Below, piece by piece: positions 27,529 through 36,216 of a stretch of 64,000 nucleotides of DNA. Where the stretch lies: the NCBI GenBank assembly GCA_025354985.1, contig JANXLU010000019.1, forward strand, positions 1 to 64,000. The letters run 5' to 3'. Position 1 is the stretch's first letter. The number at the start of each line of letters is the position of its first letter. The notes under the pieces were generated by a model, which did no database searches, had not been told where the DNA came from, and was given only the letters and a program-made list of their open reading frames with translations. Origin of the DNA: Chloroflexota bacterium (GTDB taxonomy: Bacteria > Chloroflexota > Anaerolineae > J036 > Brachytrichaceae). Made by a program: the position numbers and the translations under genes.

Positions 27529-29463
27529 ATGAATCAACCTCTCACCATTCGTCAGCGTATCCGCTATTTCTTGGATGAACTAATCGGCCGTGGCTCCGCG
27601 GGATTGATCGGGCTGCTAACGCTAATGGCCGCCGTGTTAATTTTGGTGGTGTCAGTTGCAATGACCCTGGTCGGCGCCGCGCCGGCAGACGGTGCACCTG
27701 TCCCATTTGTCGAAGCGCTTTGGCTATCCATGGTGCGCACCCTGGATGCCGGGACCTTTGGCGGCGATCAAGGTTGGGCGTTTCGTGGACTTATGTTTGT
27801 AGATACCCTCGGAGGCGTGTTTATTGTGGCCTTGTTGATCGGTGTGCTGTCAAATGCCATTGAAGAGCGCTTACGTGAGTTGCGGAAAGGCCGCTCGCTG
27901 GTCGCCGAAAGCGGACATACGCTTATCCTCGGCTGGTCGGCAAAGGTGATCACGGTAGTGGCTCAATTGATCATGGCCAATGAAAGTCAGCGTAGTGCGC
28001 ACATTGTGATCGTGGCCGATCGCGATAAAGTGGAAATGGAGGATGAAATCCGCGCGCGCATTCCAAATTGGAGAACCACCCATGTTATTTGCCGCCGAGG
28101 CAGCCCGATTGATCCGATTGATATTGCGATTGGGAGGCCATTCTCTGCAAAGTCCATCATAGTATTGGCTGGCTCGGATGGCGATCCGGATGCCGAGGTC
28201 ATCAAATCCATTCTCGCTTTGACACTGGAAAAGCGCCGAATTGGCGGGTCTCCGCTCAACATTGTGGCCGAGATTAAGGAGCCCCAGAATTTGCATGTCG
28301 CTCAGATTGTGGGTCGAAAAGATGCTGAGTTTGTACTTACCTCGGATTTAATTGCCCGGATTATTGCGCAGACCTGTCGTCAAAGCGGTCTTGCCACCAT
28401 CTACGTGCATTTGTTGGATTACAGCGGAAGCGAAGTTTATTTCACCTCGCAACCGGCGCTGATTGGCATGACGTTTGGGGCGGCCCAATTTGCGTACGAC
28501 ACGAGCGTGGTCATTGGATTGCGACGCAGCTCGGGCGAGATTGTGTTGAACCCGCACGTTGAGACTTTGATTGCGGCAGGCGACCAGGCAATTGTCATTG
28601 CCATTGACGATAGCCAGATTCCATTGGATGGCCTGCCTCAGCCAAGCCTCCAGCTGGATGCGATTCGAAATGAAACTTCGCGCGAGCCAAAGGTTGAGCA
28701 CTCGTTGATTCTTGGCTGGAATGCACGCGGGTTGCGGCTGATCCAGGAACTCGATGCATATGTTGGGCCCGGTTCCACAGCGCATGTGGTCACTGTACAC
28801 CCTCCGGATGAAGCAGCATTGCACCACCTGGAGTCGAACCTAGAAAATCTCGCAGTCACGGTTGAAACCGGCAATATCAATAGCAGGGCTCTGTTGGAGT
28901 CGGTTCAGTTGGATGGTTTTCAGCATGTGATTTTGCTCGCGGAAATCTTCGATACGGTGCAAAGGGCGGATGCACGGGTCTTAATGACACTGCTTCATTT
29001 GCGTGACATGATCGAGCGGGACGGGCAAACGTTTAGCCTGACCACTGAAATTCTGGACATTGGCAACCGTGAACTTGCCGAGGTGACACGAGCCGACGAT
29101 TTCATCGTCAGTGATCAACTAACCAGCCTCATGATGGCTCAACTTTCGGAGAATCGCGAGGTTGGCGTGGTATTTGGAGAATTGTTTGGCTCTGAAGGTA
29201 ATGAAATTTACCTTCGGCCTGCTACCGACTACGTTGAATCAAATCGAAACCTGACTTTTTACGCACTTGTGGCGTCCGCTCAGCGCAAAGGCGAAATTGC
29301 GATAGGCTATCGGATCGCAGCACAAAAGGGGGACGCACACAAAGAATATGGGATCGTAATCAATCCTCGAAAGTCACACACGTTCACTTTGGGTTCTGAC
29401 GACAAGGTTATCGTCATTGCCCACGGAATCGCCGGTGCCAACCGGCAGCGAAACGCAGCATAA
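27529..29463 (+). CDS. CASTOR/POLLUX-like ion channel
   Basis: A 644-aa membrane channel related to the plant nuclear CASTOR and POLLUX (DMI1) channels and their bacterial homologues. Two N-terminal helices (about residues 24-46 and 84-104) bracket a pore loop with LDAGTF, matching the ADAGNH-type filter region. Two RCK-like NAD-binding cytosolic domains follow, each starting with a Rossmann-like LILGWSAKV or LILGWNARG. Plant members conduct calcium or potassium; the ion here is unknown. ATG 27529 is chosen over the longer frame that lies inside the previous gene. An MscS-type channel follows, making a possible osmotic or ion-homeostasis pair. Confidence 0.85.
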   Translation: MNQPLTIRQRIRYFLDELIGRGSAGLIGLLTLMAAVLILVVSVAMTLVGAAPADGAPVPFVEALWLSMVRTLDAGTFGGDQGWAFRGLMFVDTLGGVFIVALLIGVLSNAIEERLRELRKGRSLVAESGHTLILGWSAKVITVVAQLIMANESQRSAHIVIVADRDKVEMEDEIRARIPNWRTTHVICRRGSPIDPIDIAIGRPFSAKSIIVLAGSDGDPDAEVIKSILALTLEKRRIGGSPLNIVAEIKEPQNLHVAQIVGRKDAEFVLTSDLIARIIAQTCRQSGLATIYVHLLDYSGSEVYFTSQPALIGMTFGAAQFAYDTSVVIGLRRSSGEIVLNPHVETLIAAGDQAIVIAIDDSQIPLDGLPQPSLQLDAIRNETSREPKVEHSLILGWNARGLRLIQELDAYVGPGSTAHVVTVHPPDEAALHHLESNLENLAVTVETGNINSRALLESVQLDGFQHVILLAEIFDTVQRADARVLMTLLHLRDMIERDGQTFSLTTEILDIGNRELAEVTRADDFIVSDQLTSLMMAQLSENREVGVVFGELFGSEGNEIYLRPATDYVESNRNLTFYALVASAQRKGEIAIGYRIAAQKGDAHKEYGIVINPRKSHTFTLGSDDKVIVIAHGIAGANRQRNAA

Positions 29464-29518
29464 TTACGTTCTACTGAAATTATTGGTCGGTATCCGGCCG
29501 GCATCGGGAAACTCATTT

Positions 29519-30322
29519 ATGGAAGTCGCACAATTGCAAATCTTTGTATTAACAGTCGTTGTTCCCACCCTGATCAAGCTGTTGCTTGCACTGGTTGTGT
29601 GGTTGGTGGGCCGCCGGGTGATCGAACTCATCGTCACATTGACCCAGCGTGGATTTCAGCGTCAGCGGATGGACAGCACGGCGGCAAGCTACTTAAGCTC
29701 AACGGTCAGAGTGCTTTTGACTGTTGCCCTTGTTGTGGGTGTCATAAGCCTCCTTGGTATAGAAACCACGTCGTTTGCCGCGCTGCTGGCTGGCGCCGGC
29801 CTGGCAATCGGAGCGGCGATCTCCGGATTGCTTGGCAATTTTGCGGCGGGTCTTCTGATGTTGGTATTGCGTCCGTTCAAAGTGGGCGATCAAATAGAGG
29901 GTGGGGGCGTCACCGGGGTTGTCAAGGAAATTGGCATGGTCACCACCGTGTTGGACACGGTCGACGGTTTACAAGTGATCGTTGGCAACAATAAGCTATT
30001 TGGCGATAACATTACCAACTTTAGCGCCAACCTCTCACGGGTCGCGGCCGTAAGCGTGGAAATAGATGGGGATCATGATCATGGCCCGATACTTGAACAG
30101 CTTTCAATCGCAGCCAGGGCAATTCAGCACGTGGAAATCAGTCCGGCGCCAACCGCGTTTATTTCGGCATTCAAAACCGGGCCGGTAGTAACCACGCACG
30201 TGCATTGTCATCATGATTACTACTTGCAGGTTTTGGCCGATCTGCACCGGGTTGTAAAGGAAACACTAATCCAACAAAAGGTCAGTGGACCGATTCAATC
30301 AGTTCGAATGATCGCAACCTAA
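29519..30322 (+). CDS. Small-conductance mechanosensitive channel (MscS family)
   Basis: A 267-aa MscS channel that releases solutes on hypo-osmotic shock. It has three N-terminal helices, the third being the Gly/Ala-rich pore helix (GAGLAIGAAISGLLGNF), then the beta domain FKVGDQIEGGGVTGVVKEI with the family pattern, and NNKLFGDNITNFS. The C-terminus is shorter than E. coli MscS but complete. ATG 29519 (MEVAQLQ) is better than the open frame start at 29417, which overlaps the channel gene. It is 2 bp upstream of uvrC and is likely cotranscribed. Confidence 0.93.
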   Translation: MEVAQLQIFVLTVVVPTLIKLLLALVVWLVGRRVIELIVTLTQRGFQRQRMDSTAASYLSSTVRVLLTVALVVGVISLLGIETTSFAALLAGAGLAIGAAISGLLGNFAAGLLMLVLRPFKVGDQIEGGGVTGVVKEIGMVTTVLDTVDGLQVIVGNNKLFGDNITNFSANLSRVAAVSVEIDGDHDHGPILEQLSIAARAIQHVEISPAPTAFISAFKTGPVVTTHVHCHHDYYLQVLADLHRVVKETLIQQKVSGPIQSVRMIAT

Positions 30323-30324
30323 CC

Positions 30325-32235
30325 ATGGCCATTCCCGACCACCTGGAGCCGGTAGTTCGTACGCTCCCCATGATGCCCGGTTGTTACCTATACTACGACA
30401 AGAACAATACGGTCATTTACGTTGGCAAGGCAATTAATTTGCGCAACCGGGTGCGCTCGTATTTTAATCCCGCTGGCTGGGTGACCAGCCCAAAGACCGG
30501 GCGTCTCGTCGAGAATATTGACCGCATCGAATTTGTGGTGCGTGGTAGCGAGCTCGAAGCGTTGATCCAGGAAGCCGAGCTGATCAAGAAATACAAACCG
30601 CGTTACAACATTCTGTTAAAGGATGACAAACGCTATCCGTATTTAAAGGTTACCTGGCAGGATGACTTTCCAACTGTAATGGTCACGCGGCGCATGGATA
30701 AGGATGGCGCCCGCTACTACGGTCCATATTCGAGCGCAAAGGCCGTTTATGAAACCCGTGACGCACTTCGGCGAATGTTCCCGTTCCTAAATTGCGACAG
30801 GGATATCACCGGTCAGGATCGTCGGGCCTGCATGTATTACGACATCAAGCTGTGCAGCGGTCCGTGCATCGGAGCGATTCAGCGAGCGGAATATCGAGCC
30901 ACCATTCAACGCTTGTGCGATTTTCTTGAAGGCAAAAGCGACCTGGTTATCAACGATTTGACCGCGCGAATGGGCAGGGCCGCGGACGGCTTTCAATATG
31001 AAAGAGCGGCAATGTATCGCGATCAGCTAAAGGCGGTGCAACATGTGGCGCAGAAGCAGCGAATCGTAAATAGTAATGCGATAGATCAGGACGTGATCGC
31101 CTTTGCCAGCAACGAGGGTGATACCTGCGTCCAAATCATGTTTATTCGCGGGGGCAAGTTGCTTGGTCAGGAATACTTTGTATTGGATGGCGCCGAAGGC
31201 GAGGATGAGCAAACTGTTCTTGATGGCTTTCTCAAGCGGTTTTACGACGAGGCCGCCTATATTCCGCCGGAAGTTTTGATTCCACGTCAGGTGGAGGAGG
31301 CGATGATCATCGAGAACTGGCTTGCCAACAAGACCAGCCATAGCGTCAAGCTCCTGCTGCCAAAGACCGACTCTGACCGTGGTCTGCTGGACTTGGCCCG
31401 ACAAAATGCGGTCGAAACGTTGACATCGCTAAAGGCACAGTGGGAGGAGGACAGCCACCGACAGGAGAACACGCTTAAGGAGTTGCAGGATGCTTTGGAG
31501 CTCCCCAAATTGCCCACCCGCATTGAGTGCTTTGACATTTCAAATACGCTGGGTACGGCCATGATGGCGGCCATGATAGTTTTTGTACACGGTACATCCC
31601 GGAAGAGCGACTATCGCCGGTTTAACATCAAGGATATTGAGGGGCCAAATGATTTTGAATCCATGCGACAAGCCTTGCGACGACGGTTTAACCGGTGGAA
31701 GGACGGGCAGGGCACTGACGGTGGCGTCGCCATTGGGAATGACAAATCGCCGTTGTCGCGGAGGCCATCATCCAAGCCAAACGGAAAAAAACTGGACGAG
31801 TCATTTGCTGTTCTACCCGATCTGTTGTTGATCGACGGGGGCAAGGGGCAGCTTGGTATCGCGGTCGAGGTACTCCGAGAATTTGACCTTCTGCATATCG
31901 TTCCGGTTTGTTCGCTTGCGAAGCAAAACGAGGAGATTTTTTTACCGGGTAAGGCATCGAGCATTTTGCTGCCTCGCAGCGCCCAATCTTTCTTCCTCGT
32001 GCAACGTATTCGCGACGAAGCTCATCGTTTTGGGCTCACCGGTCATCGTGCCCAGCGACAAAAGATTGGTATGGCCTCGCGTCTGGATTCGATTAAAGGT
32101 GTGGGGCCGCTTCGACGACGGCGCTTACTGGTTCAATTTGGGAGCATTGAGGGTATTCAATCTGCCAGCATCGAGGAGCTTGGTCATATCGTGCCGCACG
32201 ACGTTGCCCAGTCAATAAAGGACGCATTGGTTTAG
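30325..32235 (+). CDS. uvrC: Excinuclease ABC subunit C
   Basis: Nuclease subunit of nucleotide excision repair that cuts both sides of a lesion bound by UvrB. The 636 aa show the GIY-YIG domain first (GCYLYYDKNNTVIYVGKA near residue 17), the UVR motif that binds UvrB near residue 210, the RNase H-like domain with ECFDISN and LLLIDGGKGQL, and the C-terminal helix-hairpin-helix pair (SIKGVGPLRRRRLL). An insert of about 30 residues, rich in Lys, Ser and Asp, lies between the RRF helix and LLLIDGG and is longer than in enterobacterial UvrC. Starts at ATG 30325 directly after mscS. Confidence 0.96.
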   Translation: MAIPDHLEPVVRTLPMMPGCYLYYDKNNTVIYVGKAINLRNRVRSYFNPAGWVTSPKTGRLVENIDRIEFVVRGSELEALIQEAELIKKYKPRYNILLKDDKRYPYLKVTWQDDFPTVMVTRRMDKDGARYYGPYSSAKAVYETRDALRRMFPFLNCDRDITGQDRRACMYYDIKLCSGPCIGAIQRAEYRATIQRLCDFLEGKSDLVINDLTARMGRAADGFQYERAAMYRDQLKAVQHVAQKQRIVNSNAIDQDVIAFASNEGDTCVQIMFIRGGKLLGQEYFVLDGAEGEDEQTVLDGFLKRFYDEAAYIPPEVLIPRQVEEAMIIENWLANKTSHSVKLLLPKTDSDRGLLDLARQNAVETLTSLKAQWEEDSHRQENTLKELQDALELPKLPTRIECFDISNTLGTAMMAAMIVFVHGTSRKSDYRRFNIKDIEGPNDFESMRQALRRRFNRWKDGQGTDGGVAIGNDKSPLSRRPSSKPNGKKLDESFAVLPDLLLIDGGKGQLGIAVEVLREFDLLHIVPVCSLAKQNEEIFLPGKASSILLPRSAQSFFLVQRIRDEAHRFGLTGHRAQRQKIGMASRLDSIKGVGPLRRRRLLVQFGSIEGIQSASIEELGHIVPHDVAQSIKDALV

Positions 32236-32268
32236 GCGGCGCGTGTAGATTTTCCGCGGATTTTTCGC

Positions 32269-32274
32269 TAAACT
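32269..32274 (+). promoter_or_regulatory. -10 box of the possible toxin-antitoxin pair
   Basis: TAAACT ends 7 nt before GTG 32282, so the transcript would start at or beside the start codon. No -35 or Shine-Dalgarno is evident. Confidence 0.4.
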
Positions 32275-32281
32275 TACGACT

Positions 32282-32575
32282 GTGCTTGACTCGATTCGTC
32301 GATTGGTTTTCTCCATCCTTGCGCGGGCGAACCTGTTGCGACGGCGTGACGGCTCCGTCATTGGACTAAATCCCATCGGCGAGATGGAGTTGCGTGACAT
32401 GCCACGGGACGGTTGGTATTGGGGAGATTCTTGGCAGTCCGCTGAAAAGCAAGCGAATAAGGATCTTGCTACCGGCCAGTACCAGGATTTTCGTAATTTG
32501 GATGAGCTCGTCCGGGCACTGACTCAAACGGACCAAGATCCGTTGACATCTGCACTGCGCAAGAGGACGCCTTGA
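32282..32575 (+). CDS. Small protein, possible antitoxin of a two-gene module
   Basis: A 97-aa basic protein beginning at GTG 32282. The N-terminal 25 residues are an amphipathic basic helix (MLDSIRRLVFSILARANLLRRR in two pieces), the middle has a beta-like GSVIGLNPIGEMEL, and the C-terminal part contains DFRNLDELVRAL, similar to the acidic Leu-rich end of several antitoxins. It overlaps the next gene by 4 nt (TTGA). I infer antitoxin from size, order and coupling; the sequence matches no family I can name with confidence. Confidence 0.5.
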   Translation: MLDSIRRLVFSILARANLLRRRDGSVIGLNPIGEMELRDMPRDGWYWGDSWQSAEKQANKDLATGQYQDFRNLDELVRALTQTDQDPLTSALRKRTP

Positions 32576-32847
32576 TTTTTAGATGCACGGCCCAGTTTAT
32601 CCGTTCCTTTGACAAGCTTGTTCCGGAACGACGGAAGCATGTCATTAATGTGCTCGGCGCGTTCAAGCTCAGCCCAAGGTTGCCGTCTGCAGATGCTTGG
32701 TATCTTAAATCAAGCCGGGGCGTCTGGGCGCTTCCAGTTGGTGAGGACGGGTACATCACATACCATTTTGAAACGGGTGAAGGGGACGACAACGTGTGTG
32801 TGTTCAGGCATGCAGGCTTCACACCGCGCGCATTGCCGGCAAAATAA
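32572..32847 (+). CDS. RelE/HigB-like toxin candidate
   Basis: A 91-aa basic protein starting at TTG 32572 inside the TTGA overlap with its neighbour. The layout (FIRSFDKLVPERRKHVINVL helix at the start, then GVWALPVGEDGYITYHFE strands and a late VCVFRHAGF) recalls RelE/ParE-fold toxins, which are small ribosome-dependent RNases or gyrase poisons. Catalytic residues are not obvious. The last 29 bp overlap the convergent membrane-protein gene. The alternative is a non-toxic partner protein. Confidence 0.5.
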   Translation: MIFRCTAQFIRSFDKLVPERRKHVINVLGAFKLSPRLPSADAWYLKSSRGVWALPVGEDGYITYHFETGEGDDNVCVFRHAGFTPRALPAK

Positions 32848-34141
32848 CCCTGACCAGAAGATAGGCATCCAGCAGGCACAGCGCCAGTGTTGGCACCAAC
32901 CAGAGCCAGCGATGCACAATTTTCCATGGCGAACTCACATGGTGCCACCCAAACGCACCTGCGACTGCAATCGGAACCAACGCAGGGAATAGATATCGTC
33001 CTTGAGCTTGCACAAATTGAGCGTTGTACCAGACAAAGGCGCCAAGGGTCATCACCGCCAACAACGCCAGGATGAAAAAGGCATGTCGTTGTTGCGCCCC
33101 TCGTGCCCCCGGCTTGATCCACCACAGCACGATGACTATGATCGTCGCAACGGAAACCGCCAGCATCGCGGTGTACAACTGTTGATTGAGCGGGATACTC
33201 ATCCATCCAAACTGGCCCCAGAAGCTTTGAAAGCCAGTCTGAAAAACATATGTTAGCCAACCCGCAATACCGCGCAAAGTGATGGCTGTGGCCGTCGTCA
33301 ATTGGCCGGTGACGACCAAATTATGCCGCTGCAAACCCAGCAGGTCCAGCCCGCCATACAAGTTGGCGTTGCGCCCCCACCACATCGCGGGCACGATCGC
33401 GGCGAGTATGGCAGTTCGAGCGCCATTTGCAAGTGCGCGTCTGCGGTGCGATTGTTGGATAAACGCCACCGCGCATACAGCCAGCGGTAGTGCAAGATAC
33501 GCTTGCGCCTTGGTCAGCATGCACGCACCAACCGTCAGCGCAATGATGATTAGATCCGGGGTCATACCGAGCATGGTCGGTCGGGTCATTTCATCCGTCT
33601 GTGACATCAGCCGCCGGATGACCAGCCAGAGCGTCGTAGCTAGCAATGCCTCGCTAAGTGCGTCATTGTTATAGCTGGCCATCATAAACAGATGTTGTGG
33701 AAGGAACGCAACTGTGGCTGCCGCAAATGCTGCCACACTAATGTTCTCCGGGGCGATTACAAGTGTGCACAGATAGGCCATGATCACGGTCGTTGCCGCA
33801 ATGGCTAGCGATACCAGACGCAGCACGGCCAGGTTGCCATCCGATGCAATGTAGAACGGATACGTCAGGGCGTAAAAGAGCGGGGGTTGATGATCTTCAT
33901 ATGTGATCCGGGCAACCGGTACGTCTCGATTCTCGGGCGCGATAGGCACGAGGGATGCGTTCCAATCAGATGTTTCAATCACGGGTAATTGCCCGGTTTC
34001 GACGAGTTGGCGCGTGTAGTTATAGTGTGCCGGCTCGTCTGGGCCCTGCCAGGCCGGGATTCGCATGGCATAAGCCGCGCCCAGCACGAAATAGAGGAAC
34101 AGGATGACCGCAAGTGGCCAGAATCTGCGCACAACGTTCAT
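32819..34141 (-). CDS. Polytopic membrane protein, DUF2142/GT-C type
   Basis: A 440-aa protein with about eleven hydrophobic segments. The first extracytoplasmic loop has IPAWQGPDEPAHYNY, the acidic signature of DUF2142-type GT-C relatives, and YEDHQPPLFYAL further on. It probably transfers or handles lipid-linked sugars outside the membrane. Its ATG follows the stop of the upstream gene directly (TAAATG), so it is the last gene of the HNH operon. Its 3' end overlaps the toxin-like gene by 29 bp. Confidence 0.72.
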   Translation of the reverse strand: MNVVRRFWPLAVILFLYFVLGAAYAMRIPAWQGPDEPAHYNYTRQLVETGQLPVIETSDWNASLVPIAPENRDVPVARITYEDHQPPLFYALTYPFYIASDGNLAVLRLVSLAIAATTVIMAYLCTLVIAPENISVAAFAAATVAFLPQHLFMMASYNNDALSEALLATTLWLVIRRLMSQTDEMTRPTMLGMTPDLIIIALTVGACMLTKAQAYLALPLAVCAVAFIQQSHRRRALANGARTAILAAIVPAMWWGRNANLYGGLDLLGLQRHNLVVTGQLTTATAITLRGIAGWLTYVFQTGFQSFWGQFGWMSIPLNQQLYTAMLAVSVATIIVIVLWWIKPGARGAQQRHAFFILALLAVMTLGAFVWYNAQFVQAQGRYLFPALVPIAVAGAFGWHHVSSPWKIVHRWLWLVPTLALCLLDAYLLVRVILPAMRAV

Positions 34142-34525
34142 TTAGATTCGACAATCTCCGGCATTCACGATCGCCTTGTTTAATGCTTCGCGCGCCGCTG
34201 GAAGCGTGCGCATCGCCTGCCGATTTCCAATAAAGTCACGTGCATGTGCCGCACCAATGAGCGCTTCGAAAGGGCTTATCGCGGTTGGCTGACCTCCAAT
34301 TAGTGTTCCCTGCCAATGGGGTGCCAATTCGGATGACCAATCGGGCAGCTCCACTGACAAAATGGCGTGCACCTCATGCCACTCCTGGTCATCAATTTCG
34401 TCGGCCTTTGCGCTTCGATAAACGCGAATGATGACCTGCTCGAGTCTGTCCCAGTTACGTACAAAACCAATTAGACGGTTGCTGCTGCCTTGTGCGGTCA
34501 ATGCGCGGGTAAATGGATTTGCCAT
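34142..34525 (-). CDS. Hypothetical protein
   Basis: About 127 aa from ATG 34525 (MANPFTRAL). It is mainly helical with many Trp and acidic residues (WDRLEQVIIRVYRSAK, DDQEWHEVHAILSVELPDW). The longer frame to 34717 runs inside the HNH gene in another frame and looks like shadow sequence, so the shorter start is preferred. It lies 10 bp after the HNH stop and abuts the membrane-protein start. No family recognised. Confidence 0.55.
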   Translation of the reverse strand: MANPFTRALTAQGSSNRLIGFVRNWDRLEQVIIRVYRSAKADEIDDQEWHEVHAILSVELPDWSSELAPHWQGTLIGGQPTAISPFEALIGAAHARDFIGNRQAMRTLPAAREALNKAIVNAGDCRI

Positions 34526-34535
34526 GGCGTCAAAC

Positions 34536-35123
34536 TCAGCGCAAATATTTGCGCCAAGCTTCGTGTCCACCGATTGTTGCCAATGCCATGGCCCAAAAAC
34601 GTGGGCGGACCGGGATCGTGAGCAGCGGCATGCCGGCCTCGTCGGGGGTCTTGTTACCCTTTCTTCGATTGCACGCGCCGCAGGCTGCCACGACATTATC
34701 CCATTCGGTTCGGCCACCCTTGCTCCGCGGCATTACATGATCTATGGTCAGGTTTTCCCGGCCCGGTTGCGTTCCACAATACTGGCACGTATGCGAATCC
34801 CGGGTCAGTATGGCACGCCTGCTAAGCGGCATTGGAAGGTTGTGGGGAATGCGCACATAATGCCGCAGCCGGATCACAGACGGCGCGCTCATCGTCAGAT
34901 GCGCACTTCGTATGAGTTGGTCACTCTCTTCGATGATCTCCGCCCGGTCATTCATCGTCAAGTGTATGGCGCGCGTCACCGGCACCACGCTTAGTGGTTC
35001 ATAAGTCGCGTTAAGCACTAGTACCCGCCTTAATGACGGGACGGCGGTGCTAAAGGTGTACGTTGTTGAGTTGGTTGGGGCGCTTCTCCTGAATAGCCTT
35101 CGGTCTAGCGTCGCACACGCCAA
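34536..35123 (-). CDS. HNH endonuclease
   Basis: A 195-aa protein of the common bacterial HNH_5 type. After a variable N-terminus comes RVLVLNATYEPLSVV near residue 33, and then the nuclease core with CQYCG, LTIDHVMPRSKGGRTEWDN and ACGACNRRKGNKTP: two CxxC zinc pairs around the HNH His/Asn residues. Targets are unknown; most such stand-alone genes are not mobile. The start is uncertain: TTG 35123 lies 5 nt after a perfect TATAAT (35134-35129), which suggests leaderless initiation, but the conserved part begins about 32 residues later. Confidence 0.85.
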   Translation of the reverse strand: MACATLDRRLFRRSAPTNSTTYTFSTAVPSLRRVLVLNATYEPLSVVPVTRAIHLTMNDRAEIIEESDQLIRSAHLTMSAPSVIRLRHYVRIPHNLPMPLSRRAILTRDSHTCQYCGTQPGRENLTIDHVMPRSKGGRTEWDNVVAACGACNRRKGNKTPDEAGMPLLTIPVRPRFWAMALATIGGHEAWRKYLR

Positions 35124-35128
35124 ATGGG

Positions 35129-35134
35129 ATTATA
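35129..35134 (-). promoter_or_regulatory. -10 box of the HNH operon
   Basis: A consensus TATAAT on the minus strand with a weak TTCCAG at 17 bp spacing. It ends 5 nt before the TTG start of the HNH gene. Confidence 0.5.
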
Positions 35135-35160
35135 CGGGTGAATGTTAAGCGCTGGAATTG

Positions 35161-36204
35161 TCATGATGGCAGCACGGACAGTGCGGTTTGATCAGCGACA
35201 AGCCGAATCCGGTCACCAGAAAACGGCAGCATATCCAATTCAACGGTTGCGCCGCTTGCATGCCGCACCGTTACCCTCTCGGTGGATCCGCGGAAGGCAC
35301 GCTTGATGACATCTCCTTCTAGGATAAGCCCGGTGCCCGCCTCACCTGCCGAGAGTCCGGCTTCTGGCCGGACAATAACGGCGACCTGCCGCCCAATATC
35401 TACCGGTTTGTCGGTTTGCGCCACCGTAATCTTTCCAAGATCGGTGGAAATTTCAAAGGCTTCGTTGGAGACCCTGATTATTCGGCCTTCAAACACGTTG
35501 GTGAGCCCAAGGAAACCCGCGACATAGCGCGTTGCCGGTTTTTGATAAAGCACGCGCGGCGCCGCTATTTGTTCGATTGCGCCATGATGGAGCAACGCTA
35601 CACGATCCGCGATGCCAAATGCCTCGGTTTGATCGTGTGTGACATAAATTGAAGTCAGTTCCAATCGTTTTACAATGTCGCGAATCTCCCCGCCAAGTTG
35701 TTCTCGCAGTCCGCGATCCAGTGATCCGAGTGGCTCATCCAACATCAGCAAGTTTGGCCGGGGGGCGATGCTCCGGGCCAGTGCAACACGCTGCTTCTCA
35801 CCACCGCTCAAATGGCTCACATCGCGATTTCCGTATCCAGTCAGACCAACCAGCGCGAGTGCGTCTTCCACGCGCCTCGCAATGACTGACTTTTCAAGAC
35901 CCGCCATGCGCAACCCAAAGGCTACATTGGCCGCCACATTTCTATGCGGAAATAATGCAAATTCTTGGAACATCAGCCCGAAGCCGCGTTCGTGGACCGG
36001 GACGCCATCAAGCGAACGTCCGTCAAGGCGAAGCGTGCCACTGTCAGGTTTTTCAAGACCGGCCACAATGCGGAGCAATGTGCTTTTGCCGCTTCCGCTG
36101 GCGCCCAACAGACACAGAATTTCTCCGGGTGCAACGTCCAGATCAATATGCTGAAGCACGCGGGTCGCGTCAAATGATTTGGAAATGTCAGTCAGGCTGA
36201 GCAT
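35161..36204 (-). CDS. ABC transporter ATP-binding protein, FbpC/PotA-like with TOBE domain
   Basis: A 347-aa importer ATPase with Walker A LGASGSGKST near residue 33, Q-loop, LSGGEKQRVALAR, Walker B LLMLDEPLGSLD and VTHDQTEA. The C-terminal 110 residues form a TOBE-type domain (VAVIVRPE near residue 275), as in ATPases for iron(III), spermidine/putrescine or sulfate. No permease or binding-protein gene is adjacent; an SDR gene follows upstream on the same strand. The substrate cannot be assigned and the gene appears orphaned. Confidence 0.85.
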   Translation of the reverse strand: MLSLTDISKSFDATRVLQHIDLDVAPGEILCLLGASGSGKSTLLRIVAGLEKPDSGTLRLDGRSLDGVPVHERGFGLMFQEFALFPHRNVAANVAFGLRMAGLEKSVIARRVEDALALVGLTGYGNRDVSHLSGGEKQRVALARSIAPRPNLLMLDEPLGSLDRGLREQLGGEIRDIVKRLELTSIYVTHDQTEAFGIADRVALLHHGAIEQIAAPRVLYQKPATRYVAGFLGLTNVFEGRIIRVSNEAFEISTDLGKITVAQTDKPVDIGRQVAVIVRPEAGLSAGEAGTGLILEGDVIKRAFRGSTERVTVRHASGATVELDMLPFSGDRIRLVADQTALSVLPS

Positions 36205-36216
36205 GTCAACCGGATG

